Shown here piece by piece: positions 7,046 through 15,270 of a stretch of DNA of 64,000 nucleotides (position 1 is the first letter of the stretch; every line of letters starts with the position of its first letter). The notes beneath the pieces are model-generated. The model did not search any database, was not told the DNA's origin, and saw nothing but the letters and a program-made list of their open reading frames with translations. The position numbers and the translations under genes were made by a program. This DNA comes from an uncultured Eubacteriales bacterium (lineage in GTDB: Bacteria; Bacillota; Clostridia; Oscillospirales; Oscillospiraceae), in contig URAM01000007.1 of NCBI GenBank assembly GCA_900545815.1, forward strand, positions 1-64,000. The letters run 5' to 3'.

Positions 7046-8875
7046 TCAATCAATTTGAAAATGATTCTTTCTGCCGAAATCCAGCAGCTGCGCAAAGGGG
7101 TCGCCCGCCGGCTCTGCCGGAGCGGCAGGGGGGGCACCGTCCACCAGCTTCAGCTGTACTGCCGTGCCCAGACGAGCGCTGACCGCCTGGAGGATGGCGT
7201 TGCGCACGTTCTCCCGACTGACCACAGGACGGGCGAAGGAGTTGACCAAGTACAGCGTCAGCACGGTACCTTCTAAAATACCTTCACACATGGACGGGTT
7301 GTTCAGGATGGGATAAGCACCCGGCCCTACGATGGCGCGTAAGCTGGGAACCAGTTCAGACCAGAAATTGCGATCTCTGCCAGCGGGGGGCGCTGCAACA
7401 GGTGCCTCCTGGACGGGAACCACCTGCGGCTCCTCCGGTGCAGGCACCGGCTCCGGCTGAGCCGCCGGCTGCGTCTGGGACAAAAAGTCCGGCTCCGGCG
7501 GCAGGGGGAGCTCCTCCTCCATCAGCGGCGGTTCCTCCGAAGGAAGGGGCGGCTCGTCCCAGGGGACGGGGTCGCTGACCGGTGGGAGCGTGGGTTCCTC
7601 GGTGTCCCAGGGGGGCAGGTCATCCTTCGCGGGAGCGGGGGTGGGTTCCGGTGTTGGTTTGGACACTGGGTTCGGTTTGGGCTGTGCCTGTGGGACAGGC
7701 GCAGGGATAGCCACGGGCTGGACGGGGATAGCGCCGGCCAATTTGGCCTCCAGCTGGGCGATGCGGGCGGACAGGCCGGTGAGAGACTGGTCTAACTCCA
7801 CCTCGCACAGCTGGATGAGACACAGCTCCGCATCTGTCCGCCGGTTGGCGCTGGTGCGCAGACCGGCTTGGGTGCTCTGCAAGAGTTCCAGCATTTGCAG
7901 CAGCCGCTGACTGGGGAACTTCCGTGCCAGCAAGCCCATGGTCTCCTGGTCGTACCCGCCGGTCATCAGGGCTTCGCCGCCTTGGGAAGCGGTCTTGCGG
8001 ATGAGCAGATCACGAGTCAGGGAGGACAGCTCGGACAGCACCGCCCCCACGTCCTTGCCATCATCGTATAGCTGTGCCAGCTGGGTCAGGGCGGCGGAGG
8101 TATCGCCGCTGGCGATGGCGTTCATGATATGGGCGGTCTTCAGGTTGCCTGCCAGCCCCAGCGTGTCCAGCACCGTCTCCCGATTTACCTGGCGGCCAGA
8201 GACAGCGCACTGATCCAACAGAGACAGAGCATCCCGCAGCGCCCCGTCCGCCAGCCGTGCCAGCAGGGAAGCCCCCTCCGGCGTCAGGTCGATGGCCTCT
8301 TGCTGGGCGATGTATTGCAGCCGGTTCTGGATGTCCGCCGGCAGGATGCGCTTGAAGGAGAACCGCTGGCAGCGGGACAAAATGGTGGCCGGCACCTTGT
8401 GCAGTTCGGTGGTGGCCAGGATGAACATGAGGTGTTCCGGCGGCTCCTCCAAAATCTTCAGCAGGGCATTGAAGGCGGCGGTGGAGAGCATATGCACTTC
8501 GTCCACGATGTAAACCCGCTTGCGCACGGCGGCGGGGGCGTACACCGCCTCGTCCCGCAGGGCACGGATCTGGTCCACGCCGTTGTTGGAGGCGGCGTCC
8601 AGCTCCACCACATCTAAAATAGCGCCGCTGTCGATGCCCACACAGGCGGGACACTTCCCGCAGGGGTTGCCCTGGATGGGTGATTCGCAGTTGACTGCCT
8701 TGGCCAAAATCTTGGCGCAGGTGGTCTTGCCGGTGCCGCGGGTGCCGGTGAACAGGTAGGCGTGGGAGAGCCGGTTGGTCTGCACCTGTTTCTTCAGCGT
8801 CTGGGTAATATGGGACTGGCCTACCACATCGTCAAAGATCTGAGGCCGCCATTTCCGGTACAGTGCCTGATACAA
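7046..8875 (-). CDS. dnaX: DNA polymerase III subunit tau/gamma
   Basis: Clamp-loader ATPase of the replisome (609 aa). I place the start at the TTG codon at 8875: the protein then begins MYQALYRKWRPQIFDDVVGQ, exactly where the family begins, and AGAAAGGAAG lies 9 bases upstream. The longer ATG-start frame adds about 35 residues that overlap a terminator-like hairpin. Walker A is GTRGTGKTT (residues 43-51), a four-cysteine zinc module lies near 62-80, and Walker B is VYIVDEVHML. Residues about 395-510 form a Pro/Glu-rich linker before the tau C-terminal domain. I did not find an obvious slippery frameshift site. Confidence 0.93.
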   Translation of the reverse strand: MYQALYRKWRPQIFDDVVGQSHITQTLKKQVQTNRLSHAYLFTGTRGTGKTTCAKILAKAVNCESPIQGNPCGKCPACVGIDSGAILDVVELDAASNNGVDQIRALRDEAVYAPAAVRKRVYIVDEVHMLSTAAFNALLKILEEPPEHLMFILATTELHKVPATILSRCQRFSFKRILPADIQNRLQYIAQQEAIDLTPEGASLLARLADGALRDALSLLDQCAVSGRQVNRETVLDTLGLAGNLKTAHIMNAIASGDTSAALTQLAQLYDDGKDVGAVLSELSSLTRDLLIRKTASQGGEALMTGGYDQETMGLLARKFPSQRLLQMLELLQSTQAGLRTSANRRTDAELCLIQLCEVELDQSLTGLSARIAQLEAKLAGAIPVQPVAIPAPVPQAQPKPNPVSKPTPEPTPAPAKDDLPPWDTEEPTLPPVSDPVPWDEPPLPSEEPPLMEEELPLPPEPDFLSQTQPAAQPEPVPAPEEPQVVPVQEAPVAAPPAGRDRNFWSELVPSLRAIVGPGAYPILNNPSMCEGILEGTVLTLYLVNSFARPVVSRENVRNAILQAVSARLGTAVQLKLVDGAPPAAPAEPAGDPFAQLLDFGRKNHFQID

Positions 8876-8901
8876 GGGGCTGCACTTCCTTTCTGCCGGA
8901 A

Positions 8902-8945
8902 TAAAAAACGCGGTCAGTCCGGAACAGTCCGGCCACACCGCGCTG
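8902..8945 (-). terminator. Terminator-like hairpin between SRP RNA and dnaX
   Basis: On the minus strand CGCGGT ... ACCGCG encloses a second stem CCGGA-CTGT-TCCGG and is followed by TTTTTTATT. It would end the SRP RNA transcript, with read-through into dnaX possible. The dnaX SD begins about 10 bases further on. Confidence 0.65.
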
Positions 8946-8990
8946 ACGGGCATTTTGGGTAAATGCCACGATACAATCATAATAAAAACA

Positions 8991-9122
8991 CTCCGGCGAT
9001 CACTCGGATACGACTCACCCGCGGCACATGGAGTGACCGCTTAATGCTGCTCGGTTCCCCGCCTGACATGGTTCACGGGCTGCCGTTGCGCGGGACCGTA
9101 ACCTCAAACGTCACCGCCGGAG
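8991..9122 (-). ncRNA. ffs: Signal recognition particle RNA (4.5S-like)
   Basis: Scaffold for the Ffh protein in co-translational membrane targeting. The minus strand has the diagnostic domain IV: GTCAGG, a CGG-GGAA-CCG capped helix, then AGCAG (centred near 9055). The ends pair as CTCCGGCG (9115-9122) with CGCCGGAG (8991-8998), giving a molecule of about 130 bases with no room for a separate Alu domain. It lies upstream of dnaX, a common position in Firmicutes. Confidence 0.9.
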
Positions 9123-9130
9123 CTAGTGGT

Positions 9131-9159
9131 ATTGTACTATATCTTCCACCGTTTCGCAA
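9131..9159 (-). promoter_or_regulatory. Promoter of SRP RNA
   Basis: Minus strand TTGCGA (9154-9159), 17 bases, TACAAT (9131-9136); the expected start point falls at the first base pairs of the SRP RNA outer stem. Confidence 0.85.
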
Positions 9160-9239
9160 GGGGCTATTTTGATTTTTTTCCACGGAAGCCTGTCAGAGAA
9201 ACTCCGGTTTGTGAAGCGAGGGGAAAAGGGAACGTCAGA

Positions 9240-9268
9240 TTGACAGGAAAAGCGGAAACGTGTAAAAT
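9240..9268 (+). promoter_or_regulatory. Promoter of telA
   Basis: TTGACA (9240-9245), 17 bases, TAAAAT (9263-9268). The leader of about 115 bases contains the palindrome GGCCCATGGGCC and a hairpin built on CACAG ... CTGTG; I do not recognise a known riboswitch in it. Confidence 0.8.
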
Positions 9269-9389
9269 ATTTTCAAAGGCCCATGGGCCGAAAAACATGA
9301 CTTTTCACAGGAGCCCCCAGTGCGGCAGGCTGTGACGAAAAATAGAACGTCCCCCAGCGGGACGGAACACGTTATGGAGGAAATGACAC

Positions 9390-10583
9390 ATGAGCGAAGA
9401 GAGGAACATCCCCACCCTGACCCTGGATCCTGCCGGAGACGAAGCTGCTGCTGCCGCCCAGGCTGCACCTGCCGCACCGGAGACGGCGGCTCCGACCCTG
9501 ACCCTCACCCCGGAAGCACCCGTGGCGCAGGCGGTGGAGGACTCCGCACCCCCTGCCATTGACGAGTCCATGCTGTCCGAGGCGGAGCGGAAGATTGTGG
9601 ACGAGTTCGCCCAGAAGATCGACATCACCGATTCCACCCAGATCTTGCAGTACGGCACCGCCGCCCAGAAGAACATCGCCTCCTTCTCGGAGAACGCCTT
9701 GAACAAGGTGCGCACCAAGGATTTGGGCGAAGTGGGGGACGTGCTGTCCAGCCTGGTGGTGGAGCTGAAGAACAACGCCCCTGGCACCGAGAAGAAGCGT
9801 GGCTTCTTCCAGCGCAGCAAGATCAAGATGGACGAGATGCGTGCCCAGTACCAGAAGGCCGAGGGCAACGTGGACAACATCTGCCGCATCCTGGAACAGC
9901 ACCAGGTGGCGCTGATGAAGGACGTGGCCATGTTCGACCAGATGTTCGAGCTGAACCAGCAGTATTATAAGGAACTGACCATGTATATCATCGCCGGCAA
10001 GAAGAAGCTGGAAGCCTGCCGTACCGGCGAGATGGCGCAGCTCCGTGCCAAGGCGGAACAGACCGGCGCCCAGGAGGACGCTCAGGCGTACAACGACTAC
10101 GCCAACCTGATGGAGCGCTTTGACAAGAAGATCAACGACCTGGAGCTGACCCGTATGATCTCCATCCAGATGGGCCCCCAGACCCGTCTGCTCCAGAACA
10201 ACGACACCCTGATGATCGAAAAGATCCAGACCTCTCTGGTCAACACCATCCCTCTGTGGAAGAGTCAGATGGTGCTGGCGCTGGGTCTGGAACGCTCTCG
10301 CCAGGCCACTGCCGCCCAGAGCGCCGTCACCAACATGACCAATGAGCTGCTGCGCAAGAATGCGGAAATGCTCAAGATGGGCACCATCGCCACCGCCAAG
10401 GAAGCGGAACGGGGTGTGGTGGACATCGAGACTCTGCGCAAGACCAACGAGGACTTGATCTCCACCCTGGACGAAGTGATGAAGATCCAGACCGAAGGCC
10501 GCCAGAAGCGGAGAGAGGCGGAAGTGGAGCTGACCAAGATCGAAGGGGATCTGCGGCAGAAGCTCATGGAACTGAGACACTGA
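9390..10583 (+). CDS. telA: TelA/KlaA-family toxic anion resistance protein
   Basis: Member of the TelA family, named for tellurite resistance on plasmids but widespread in Firmicutes chromosomes, where it is linked to envelope stress; the molecular function is not settled. The 397-aa protein has an Ala/Pro-rich N-terminus (to about residue 55) and then the long, mostly helical TelA domain, including FFQRSKIKMDEMRAQYQKAE and RILEQHQVALMKDVAMFDQM. It ends in a charged coiled coil (RQKRREAEVELTKIEGDLRQ). No signal peptide or membrane span. Good SD GGAGGAAATG upstream. No partner TerD-type genes are nearby. Confidence 0.88.
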   Translation: MSEERNIPTLTLDPAGDEAAAAAQAAPAAPETAAPTLTLTPEAPVAQAVEDSAPPAIDESMLSEAERKIVDEFAQKIDITDSTQILQYGTAAQKNIASFSENALNKVRTKDLGEVGDVLSSLVVELKNNAPGTEKKRGFFQRSKIKMDEMRAQYQKAEGNVDNICRILEQHQVALMKDVAMFDQMFELNQQYYKELTMYIIAGKKKLEACRTGEMAQLRAKAEQTGAQEDAQAYNDYANLMERFDKKINDLELTRMISIQMGPQTRLLQNNDTLMIEKIQTSLVNTIPLWKSQMVLALGLERSRQATAAQSAVTNMTNELLRKNAEMLKMGTIATAKEAERGVVDIETLRKTNEDLISTLDEVMKIQTEGRQKRREAEVELTKIEGDLRQKLMELRH

Positions 10584-10649
10584 GAAAGGATAACCCGGCG
10601 GGTGGGCGTGGCAGCGTCCGCCCGTTTTCTCTCTGGAAAGGAGCAGCGT

Positions 10650-11588
10650 ATGACACAGGAAAGACCCGTGGTGGGACGGTTCGCTCCCAGTCCCAGCGGC
10701 CGGATGCACTTGGGCAACGCCTTCTCCGCCCTCATCGCCTGGCTGGCTGTCCGGTCGGCTGGCGGCGAGATGGTGCTGCGGCAGGAGGACTTGGATCCCC
10801 AGCGGTGCAAACGAGAGTACGCCGACCAGATCGAGGAGGATTACCGCTGGTTGGGGCTGGATTGGGACAGAGGCGGCAGTACGGGCGGCGATGCCTATTA
10901 CCAGAGCAATCGGGACGACATCTACGCCGAAGCCCTGGAAACATTGCGCCAAAATCACCTCATCTACCCCTGCTTCTGCACCCGAAACCAACTCCATGCC
11001 GCCTCCGCCCCTCACGCCACTGACGGCACGACCCTGTACCCTGGTACCTGCCGGAACCTAACCCCAGCGGAGCAGACGGAGCGGGCGAAAACTCGGAAAC
11101 CTGCCATGCGGGTGAAGGTACCGGACGAGACGGTTTCCTTCACCGACCACATCATGGGAGCCTATCATCAAAACCTCGCCCAGGCGTGCGGCGACTTCAT
11201 TCTGCGCCGCAGTGACGGCGTGTTTGCCTACCAGCTGGCCGTGGTGGTGGACGATGCCCTTATGGGCGTCAATCAGGTGGTGCGTGGAGTGGACTTGCTG
11301 TCCTCTACACCGAGACAGATCTGGCTGCAACAGCAGTTGGGCTTTCCCCAGCCGGAATACGGCCATGTGCCCCTGCTGTACGGCGCAGACGGACACCGGC
11401 TGTCCAAACGACAGAAGGACGTGGACTTGGGCGCACTGCGCCAGATGGGGAAGCGTCCGGAGGACATCGTGGGACAGCTGGCCTGCTGGGCAGGACTCAT
11501 CGACCAGCCGGAGCCGGTGCAGGCACGGGAGCTGGTGGCGGAGTTCGCTTGGGGGAAAGTGAGACGAGAGAATGTCGTGGTGGAGTGA
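10650..11588 (+). CDS. gluQ: Glutamyl-Q tRNA(Asp) synthetase
   Basis: Truncated glutamyl-tRNA synthetase paralogue that attaches glutamate to queuosine at the wobble base of tRNA(Asp). At 312 aa it lacks the anticodon-binding domain of GluRS. The HIGH-like motif is APSPSGRMHLGNAF (residues 12-25) and the KMSKS-like motif is RLSKRQKDVDLG near 250. Cysteines in YPCFCTRNQ and YPGTCR mark the zinc site of the family. The ATG at 10650 follows GGAAAGGAGCAGC. It lies about 65 bases after telA with no terminator between, so co-transcription is possible. Confidence 0.9.
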   Translation: MTQERPVVGRFAPSPSGRMHLGNAFSALIAWLAVRSAGGEMVLRQEDLDPQRCKREYADQIEEDYRWLGLDWDRGGSTGGDAYYQSNRDDIYAEALETLRQNHLIYPCFCTRNQLHAASAPHATDGTTLYPGTCRNLTPAEQTERAKTRKPAMRVKVPDETVSFTDHIMGAYHQNLAQACGDFILRRSDGVFAYQLAVVVDDALMGVNQVVRGVDLLSSTPRQIWLQQQLGFPQPEYGHVPLLYGADGHRLSKRQKDVDLGALRQMGKRPEDIVGQLACWAGLIDQPEPVQARELVAEFAWGKVRRENVVVE

Positions 11589-11922
11589 AACGTTGCGGAG
11601 GTCAAGCGCCGCAGGCCGCATGAAGTTTTGCGGGGCTTTTTAAGTGAGACTCCAAATCTAAGATTTGGCTCAATCGAACTTACACAGAGTGACAAAAGCG
11701 ACTAGGGTTCAGGGGCAAGGCCCCTGGTCGCTGACCGCAGTCAGCGCCGCAGCGTTAAGAAAACTTGCCAGTGGCAAGTTTTTAGCGTAGGCCATGCCTG
11801 TTTTACAGGCATGGTACGCTGGGTTCCCTAAACGACGAGCGCAAACCCGCCCCACCCTGTCCCACATATCGTACCCCCAACCTGCTAAACTACCCATAAC
11901 CAACCAAGAAAGGAGCACTCCC
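11589..11922 (+). repeat. Intergenic hairpin array with a module shared with the 41.1-kb repeat
   Basis: No gene. In order: a terminator-like hairpin after gluQ (CCGCA ... TGCGG then CTTTTT, about 11614-11641), CAAATCT-AAGATTTG, AGGGG-CAAGG-CCCCT, then a 48-base module at 11746-11793 that is identical at 47 positions to 41196-41243. Its centre is AACTTGCC-AGT-GGCAAGTT. Next is CCATGCCTGT-TTT-ACAGGCATGG (11792-11814), whose arms differ from, but pair as well as, the corresponding hairpin at 41242-41264. The SD of addB (AAGAAAGGAG) closes the stretch. Confidence 0.75.
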
Positions 11923-14900
11923 ATGCTGCACCTGTTACTCGGCCGTGCCAAGACCGGCAAAACCACCCGCCTCTACCAGGCCATGCGGGAAAACGGCAAG
12001 CACCGCCCTCAGGTGCTCATCGTCCCCGAACAGTACTCCCACGAGGCGGAGCGCCGCCTCTGTCAGGAGCTGGGGGGCGGTGCGTCTGCCTGGGCGGAGG
12101 TGCTCTCCTTCACCCGACTCTACCATCGGGTGCTCACCGAAACTGGCGGCCTGGCTCAGCCCATGCTGGACGGCGGCGGACAGCTGCTGCTCATGCACCA
12201 GGCGGTTCACGCCGTCTCCTCCCAGCTGACCCTCTACGCCAAACCGTCCAAAAAGGCCGCCTTTTTGGAGCATTTGCTGGCCACCCGCGGCGAGCTGAAA
12301 AGCTACTGCATCCAGCCCCAACAGCTCATAGAAGCTGGCGACAACGCTCCAGAAGGGGAGGGGCAGCGGCTGCGGGAGCTGGGACTGATGCTGGAGTGCT
12401 ATGACACCCTGACCCGGCGCCTGGCCTCCGACCCACGGGATCGGCTGACCCGATTGGCAGAGCAGCTCAAAACCTGCGCATATGGCCGCGGCGCGGACTT
12501 TTACCTGGACAGCTTTGTGGACTTTACCCCCCAGCAGCGGCAGGTGCTCACCCAGCTCATGTCCAAAGCCCACTCGGTCACCGTGGCGCTCACCTGCGAC
12601 ACCCTGGACAACCACAGCTTAGAAGTCTTTGCCCCTGCCCGCCGGACGGCGCTGACCCTTCAAGCGGACGCCAAGGCGTGCCACACCCTTATGACATTTG
12701 AAATTTTGACCGGCCGGAAGGATGACGCTCCCCCAGCCTTGGCGGCGATGGAACAGCTGTTCCAGACCTATGAACCGTTGCAAGAAACCCCACCCACCGG
12801 CGTCCACCTGATCCAGGCGGAGACCCCCTATTTAGAGGTGGAGCAGGCCGCCCAGACCATCTGCAAGCTGGTGCGGGAGGACGGGCTGCGCTATCGGGAC
12901 ATGGTGGTAGCCGGCCGCACCATGGAGGACTACGCCGGACTGTTGGAGCCGGTTTTTGGCCGCTACGGCATCCCGCTGTTCTACAGCCATCGGGAGAGCA
13001 TCCTGGAAAAGCCCATCCTGACCCTGCTGACGGCGGCGTTGGAGACGGTGGGGGACGGGTACGAGTACGACAGCCTGTTCCGCTACCTGAAAACCGGGCT
13101 GACCGGCATCTCCCTAGAGGAAGTGGACTTGCTGGAAAACTACGTCCTCCGCTGGGAGCTGCGGGGCAGCCAGTGGAGCCGCGAGGCGGCGTGGAACTGG
13201 CATCCGGAGGGGTACAGCCGCAAATGGACGGCGGCGGACGAGGCCGCTGTGGCGGAATTGGATGCCCTGCGCCGACGGGTCATCGCCCCCTTGGAGACTT
13301 TGCGCAAGACCCAGGCCGCACCGGGGGCTGACCTGGTGCGGGTGCTGTACGGCTTTTTGGAGGACATTCAGTTGCCCCAGCGGCTGCAAGAGCGGTCGGA
13401 ACAGCTCCGAGAACGGGGGGAGCTGCGGCAGGCGGAGGAATACCGCCAGCTGTGGGGCATCCTGTGCGGCGCTATGGAGCAATGCGCCGACCTGCTTACC
13501 GAAGGGGGCATGGAGCTGCGGGAGTTTGCAGACCTGTTCGGGCTGCTCCTGTCCCAGTACGATGTCAGCGCCATCCCGGTCTCCCTAGACCGAGTGTCCG
13601 CCGGAGAGATACAGCACCTGTCCCACAAGGAGGCCAAGGTGCTCCTGCTGCTGGGGGCGGATGAGGATCATTTCCCCTTGGTCACCCAAGCGCCGGGGCT
13701 GCTCACGGACAGCGACCGGAGCTGGCTCCAGGCCATCGGATTGGAGGTGGCTCCATCGGCAGACCAGCGGCTGGATCGAGAACAGATGCTCCTTTACGAA
13801 GGGCTGGCGCTGCCCCATGAACAGCTATTTATCAGCTGGCCCCGCACCAAGGGCGGCGCTGCCACCAATCCAGCTCGCTTTGTGGAACGAATCCAAGGGT
13901 TATTGCCAAAACTGACCGTCACTCATTCGGACAGCGACACCTGTCCCATGGCGCCCCTGCCTGCCTTGGAGTGGGCGGGACGGCACCGGAATGATGCCCT
14001 CCTGGACGCCCTGGAACAGGAACCGGAGTGGAACCTCCGCACCCGACGGGTGCGGCTGGCACGGCAGTACACCCGTGGCGGCTTGAGCCGCAGCGCCGTG
14101 AACGCCCTGTACGGACACAAGGTGCGCCTGTCTGCGTCCAAGATGGACACCATCAAGAGCTGTCACTTCTCCTACTTCATGCAGTACGGCCTGAAAGCCA
14201 AAGCACGAAAGCGAGCAGGCTTTGACGCTCCTGAAGCGGGCACCTTTGTCCACTATGTGCTGGAACATTTCCTGCGGGACGCCAAGGAGCAGGGCGGCGT
14301 ACAGACCATGTCTCACGACCAGCGCAAAGCCAAGGTGAAAGAAGTGGTGGAGCAATACATACGAGAGGAATTGGGCGACCTGGAAGGCCAAAGCCCCCGT
14401 TTCCGCTACCTGTTCCGGCGGCTGTGTCAGTCGGTGGAACTGGTGGTGCAGAACGTGGTGGAGGAGCTGGAACACTCCCACTTCCAGCCCATTTCCTTTG
14501 AGTTGGGCTTCGGCGATGGCAAAGCGCTGCCGCCGGTGGAGCTAACGGTGGACGGCGTCACTCTGTCCATTTCCGGCATCGTAGATCGGGTGGACGGCTG
14601 GGCGGAGAACGGACGGCTCTATCTCCGAGTGGTGGACTACAAGACGGGCAAGAAGTCTTTCAGTCTCACCGATGTGTGGCACGGGTTGGAAATGCAAATG
14701 CTGTTGTATCTGTTCACTTTGGAGCAGTCCGGTCGGGAACTCTACGACCAAGACCCCACCGCCGCCGGCGTCCTCTACCTGCCTGCACGGGATCTGATCC
14801 TCAGCGGCAGTCGGGACATGACGCCCGCCCAGCGGCAGGCGGAGGTGGACAAAAAGCTCCGCCGCAGCGGGATGCTCCTGGACGACCCAGAAGTGCTGGC

Positions 14901-15270
14901 GGCCATGGAGACTTTGGACGCCACGGGAAAACACCGGTTTTTGCCCCTGAAAGTGAGCAAAAAGACCGGCGAGATCACCGGCGACAGCCTGGCCACAGCG
15001 GAGCAGTGGGGCAAGCTGCGCCGCCATGTGGGGAAAATTTTACGAGACATCGCCGGGGAGATCGGCACCGGCAACATCGACGCCGATCCCTATCTCCGCT
15101 CCGGCAACCGAAGCTATTGCGATTTCTGCGACTACGCCGACGCCTGCTTTTTTGAGGAGGGCAGCGGCCGGGATTGCCACCGCTACCTGTATCCGGTGAA
15201 GGGACAGCGGTTCTGGGAGTCGGCGGGCGCGGATGAAAATGAGGAAAGGGGGCAGCAGCATGGCGGTTGA
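11923..15270 (+). CDS. addB: ATP-dependent helicase/nuclease subunit B
   Basis: Partner of AddA in the Chi-regulated double-strand break resection enzyme of Firmicutes. The 1115-aa protein starts MLHLLLGRAKTGKTTRLYQ, with the AddB Walker A at residues 7-15. The C-terminal nuclease has GIVDRVDGW and VVDYKTG. The Fe-S cluster cysteines are present: one near residue 746 (KSCHFSYF) and CDFCDYADAC near 1066-1075. I chose the ATG at 11923 because the longer frame runs through the intergenic repeat and AAGAAAGGAG precedes this codon. Its last 11 bases overlap the start of addA, typical of translational coupling. Confidence 0.95.
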   Translation: MLHLLLGRAKTGKTTRLYQAMRENGKHRPQVLIVPEQYSHEAERRLCQELGGGASAWAEVLSFTRLYHRVLTETGGLAQPMLDGGGQLLLMHQAVHAVSSQLTLYAKPSKKAAFLEHLLATRGELKSYCIQPQQLIEAGDNAPEGEGQRLRELGLMLECYDTLTRRLASDPRDRLTRLAEQLKTCAYGRGADFYLDSFVDFTPQQRQVLTQLMSKAHSVTVALTCDTLDNHSLEVFAPARRTALTLQADAKACHTLMTFEILTGRKDDAPPALAAMEQLFQTYEPLQETPPTGVHLIQAETPYLEVEQAAQTICKLVREDGLRYRDMVVAGRTMEDYAGLLEPVFGRYGIPLFYSHRESILEKPILTLLTAALETVGDGYEYDSLFRYLKTGLTGISLEEVDLLENYVLRWELRGSQWSREAAWNWHPEGYSRKWTAADEAAVAELDALRRRVIAPLETLRKTQAAPGADLVRVLYGFLEDIQLPQRLQERSEQLRERGELRQAEEYRQLWGILCGAMEQCADLLTEGGMELREFADLFGLLLSQYDVSAIPVSLDRVSAGEIQHLSHKEAKVLLLLGADEDHFPLVTQAPGLLTDSDRSWLQAIGLEVAPSADQRLDREQMLLYEGLALPHEQLFISWPRTKGGAATNPARFVERIQGLLPKLTVTHSDSDTCPMAPLPALEWAGRHRNDALLDALEQEPEWNLRTRRVRLARQYTRGGLSRSAVNALYGHKVRLSASKMDTIKSCHFSYFMQYGLKAKARKRAGFDAPEAGTFVHYVLEHFLRDAKEQGGVQTMSHDQRKAKVKEVVEQYIREELGDLEGQSPRFRYLFRRLCQSVELVVQNVVEELEHSHFQPISFELGFGDGKALPPVELTVDGVTLSISGIVDRVDGWAENGRLYLRVVDYKTGKKSFSLTDVWHGLEMQMLLYLFTLEQSGRELYDQDPTAAGVLYLPARDLILSGSRDMTPAQRQAEVDKKLRRSGMLLDDPEVLAAMETLDATGKHRFLPLKVSKKTGEITGDSLATAEQWGKLRRHVGKILRDIAGEIGTGNIDADPYLRSGNRSYCDFCDYADACFFEEGSGRDCHRYLYPVKGQRFWESAGADENEERGQQHGG

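Noticed and set aside
9275..9389. Riboswitch in the telA leader
   Set aside because: Some pairing is possible (GGCCCATGGGCC, CACAG/CTGTG), but I see no known consensus and no terminator or SD-sequestering alternative.
9372..11015. 547-residue minus-strand frame opposite telA
   Set aside because: A mirror of the GC-skewed codons of telA; His/Leu/Gln-rich low-complexity translation with no domain. The plus-strand gene is clearly real.
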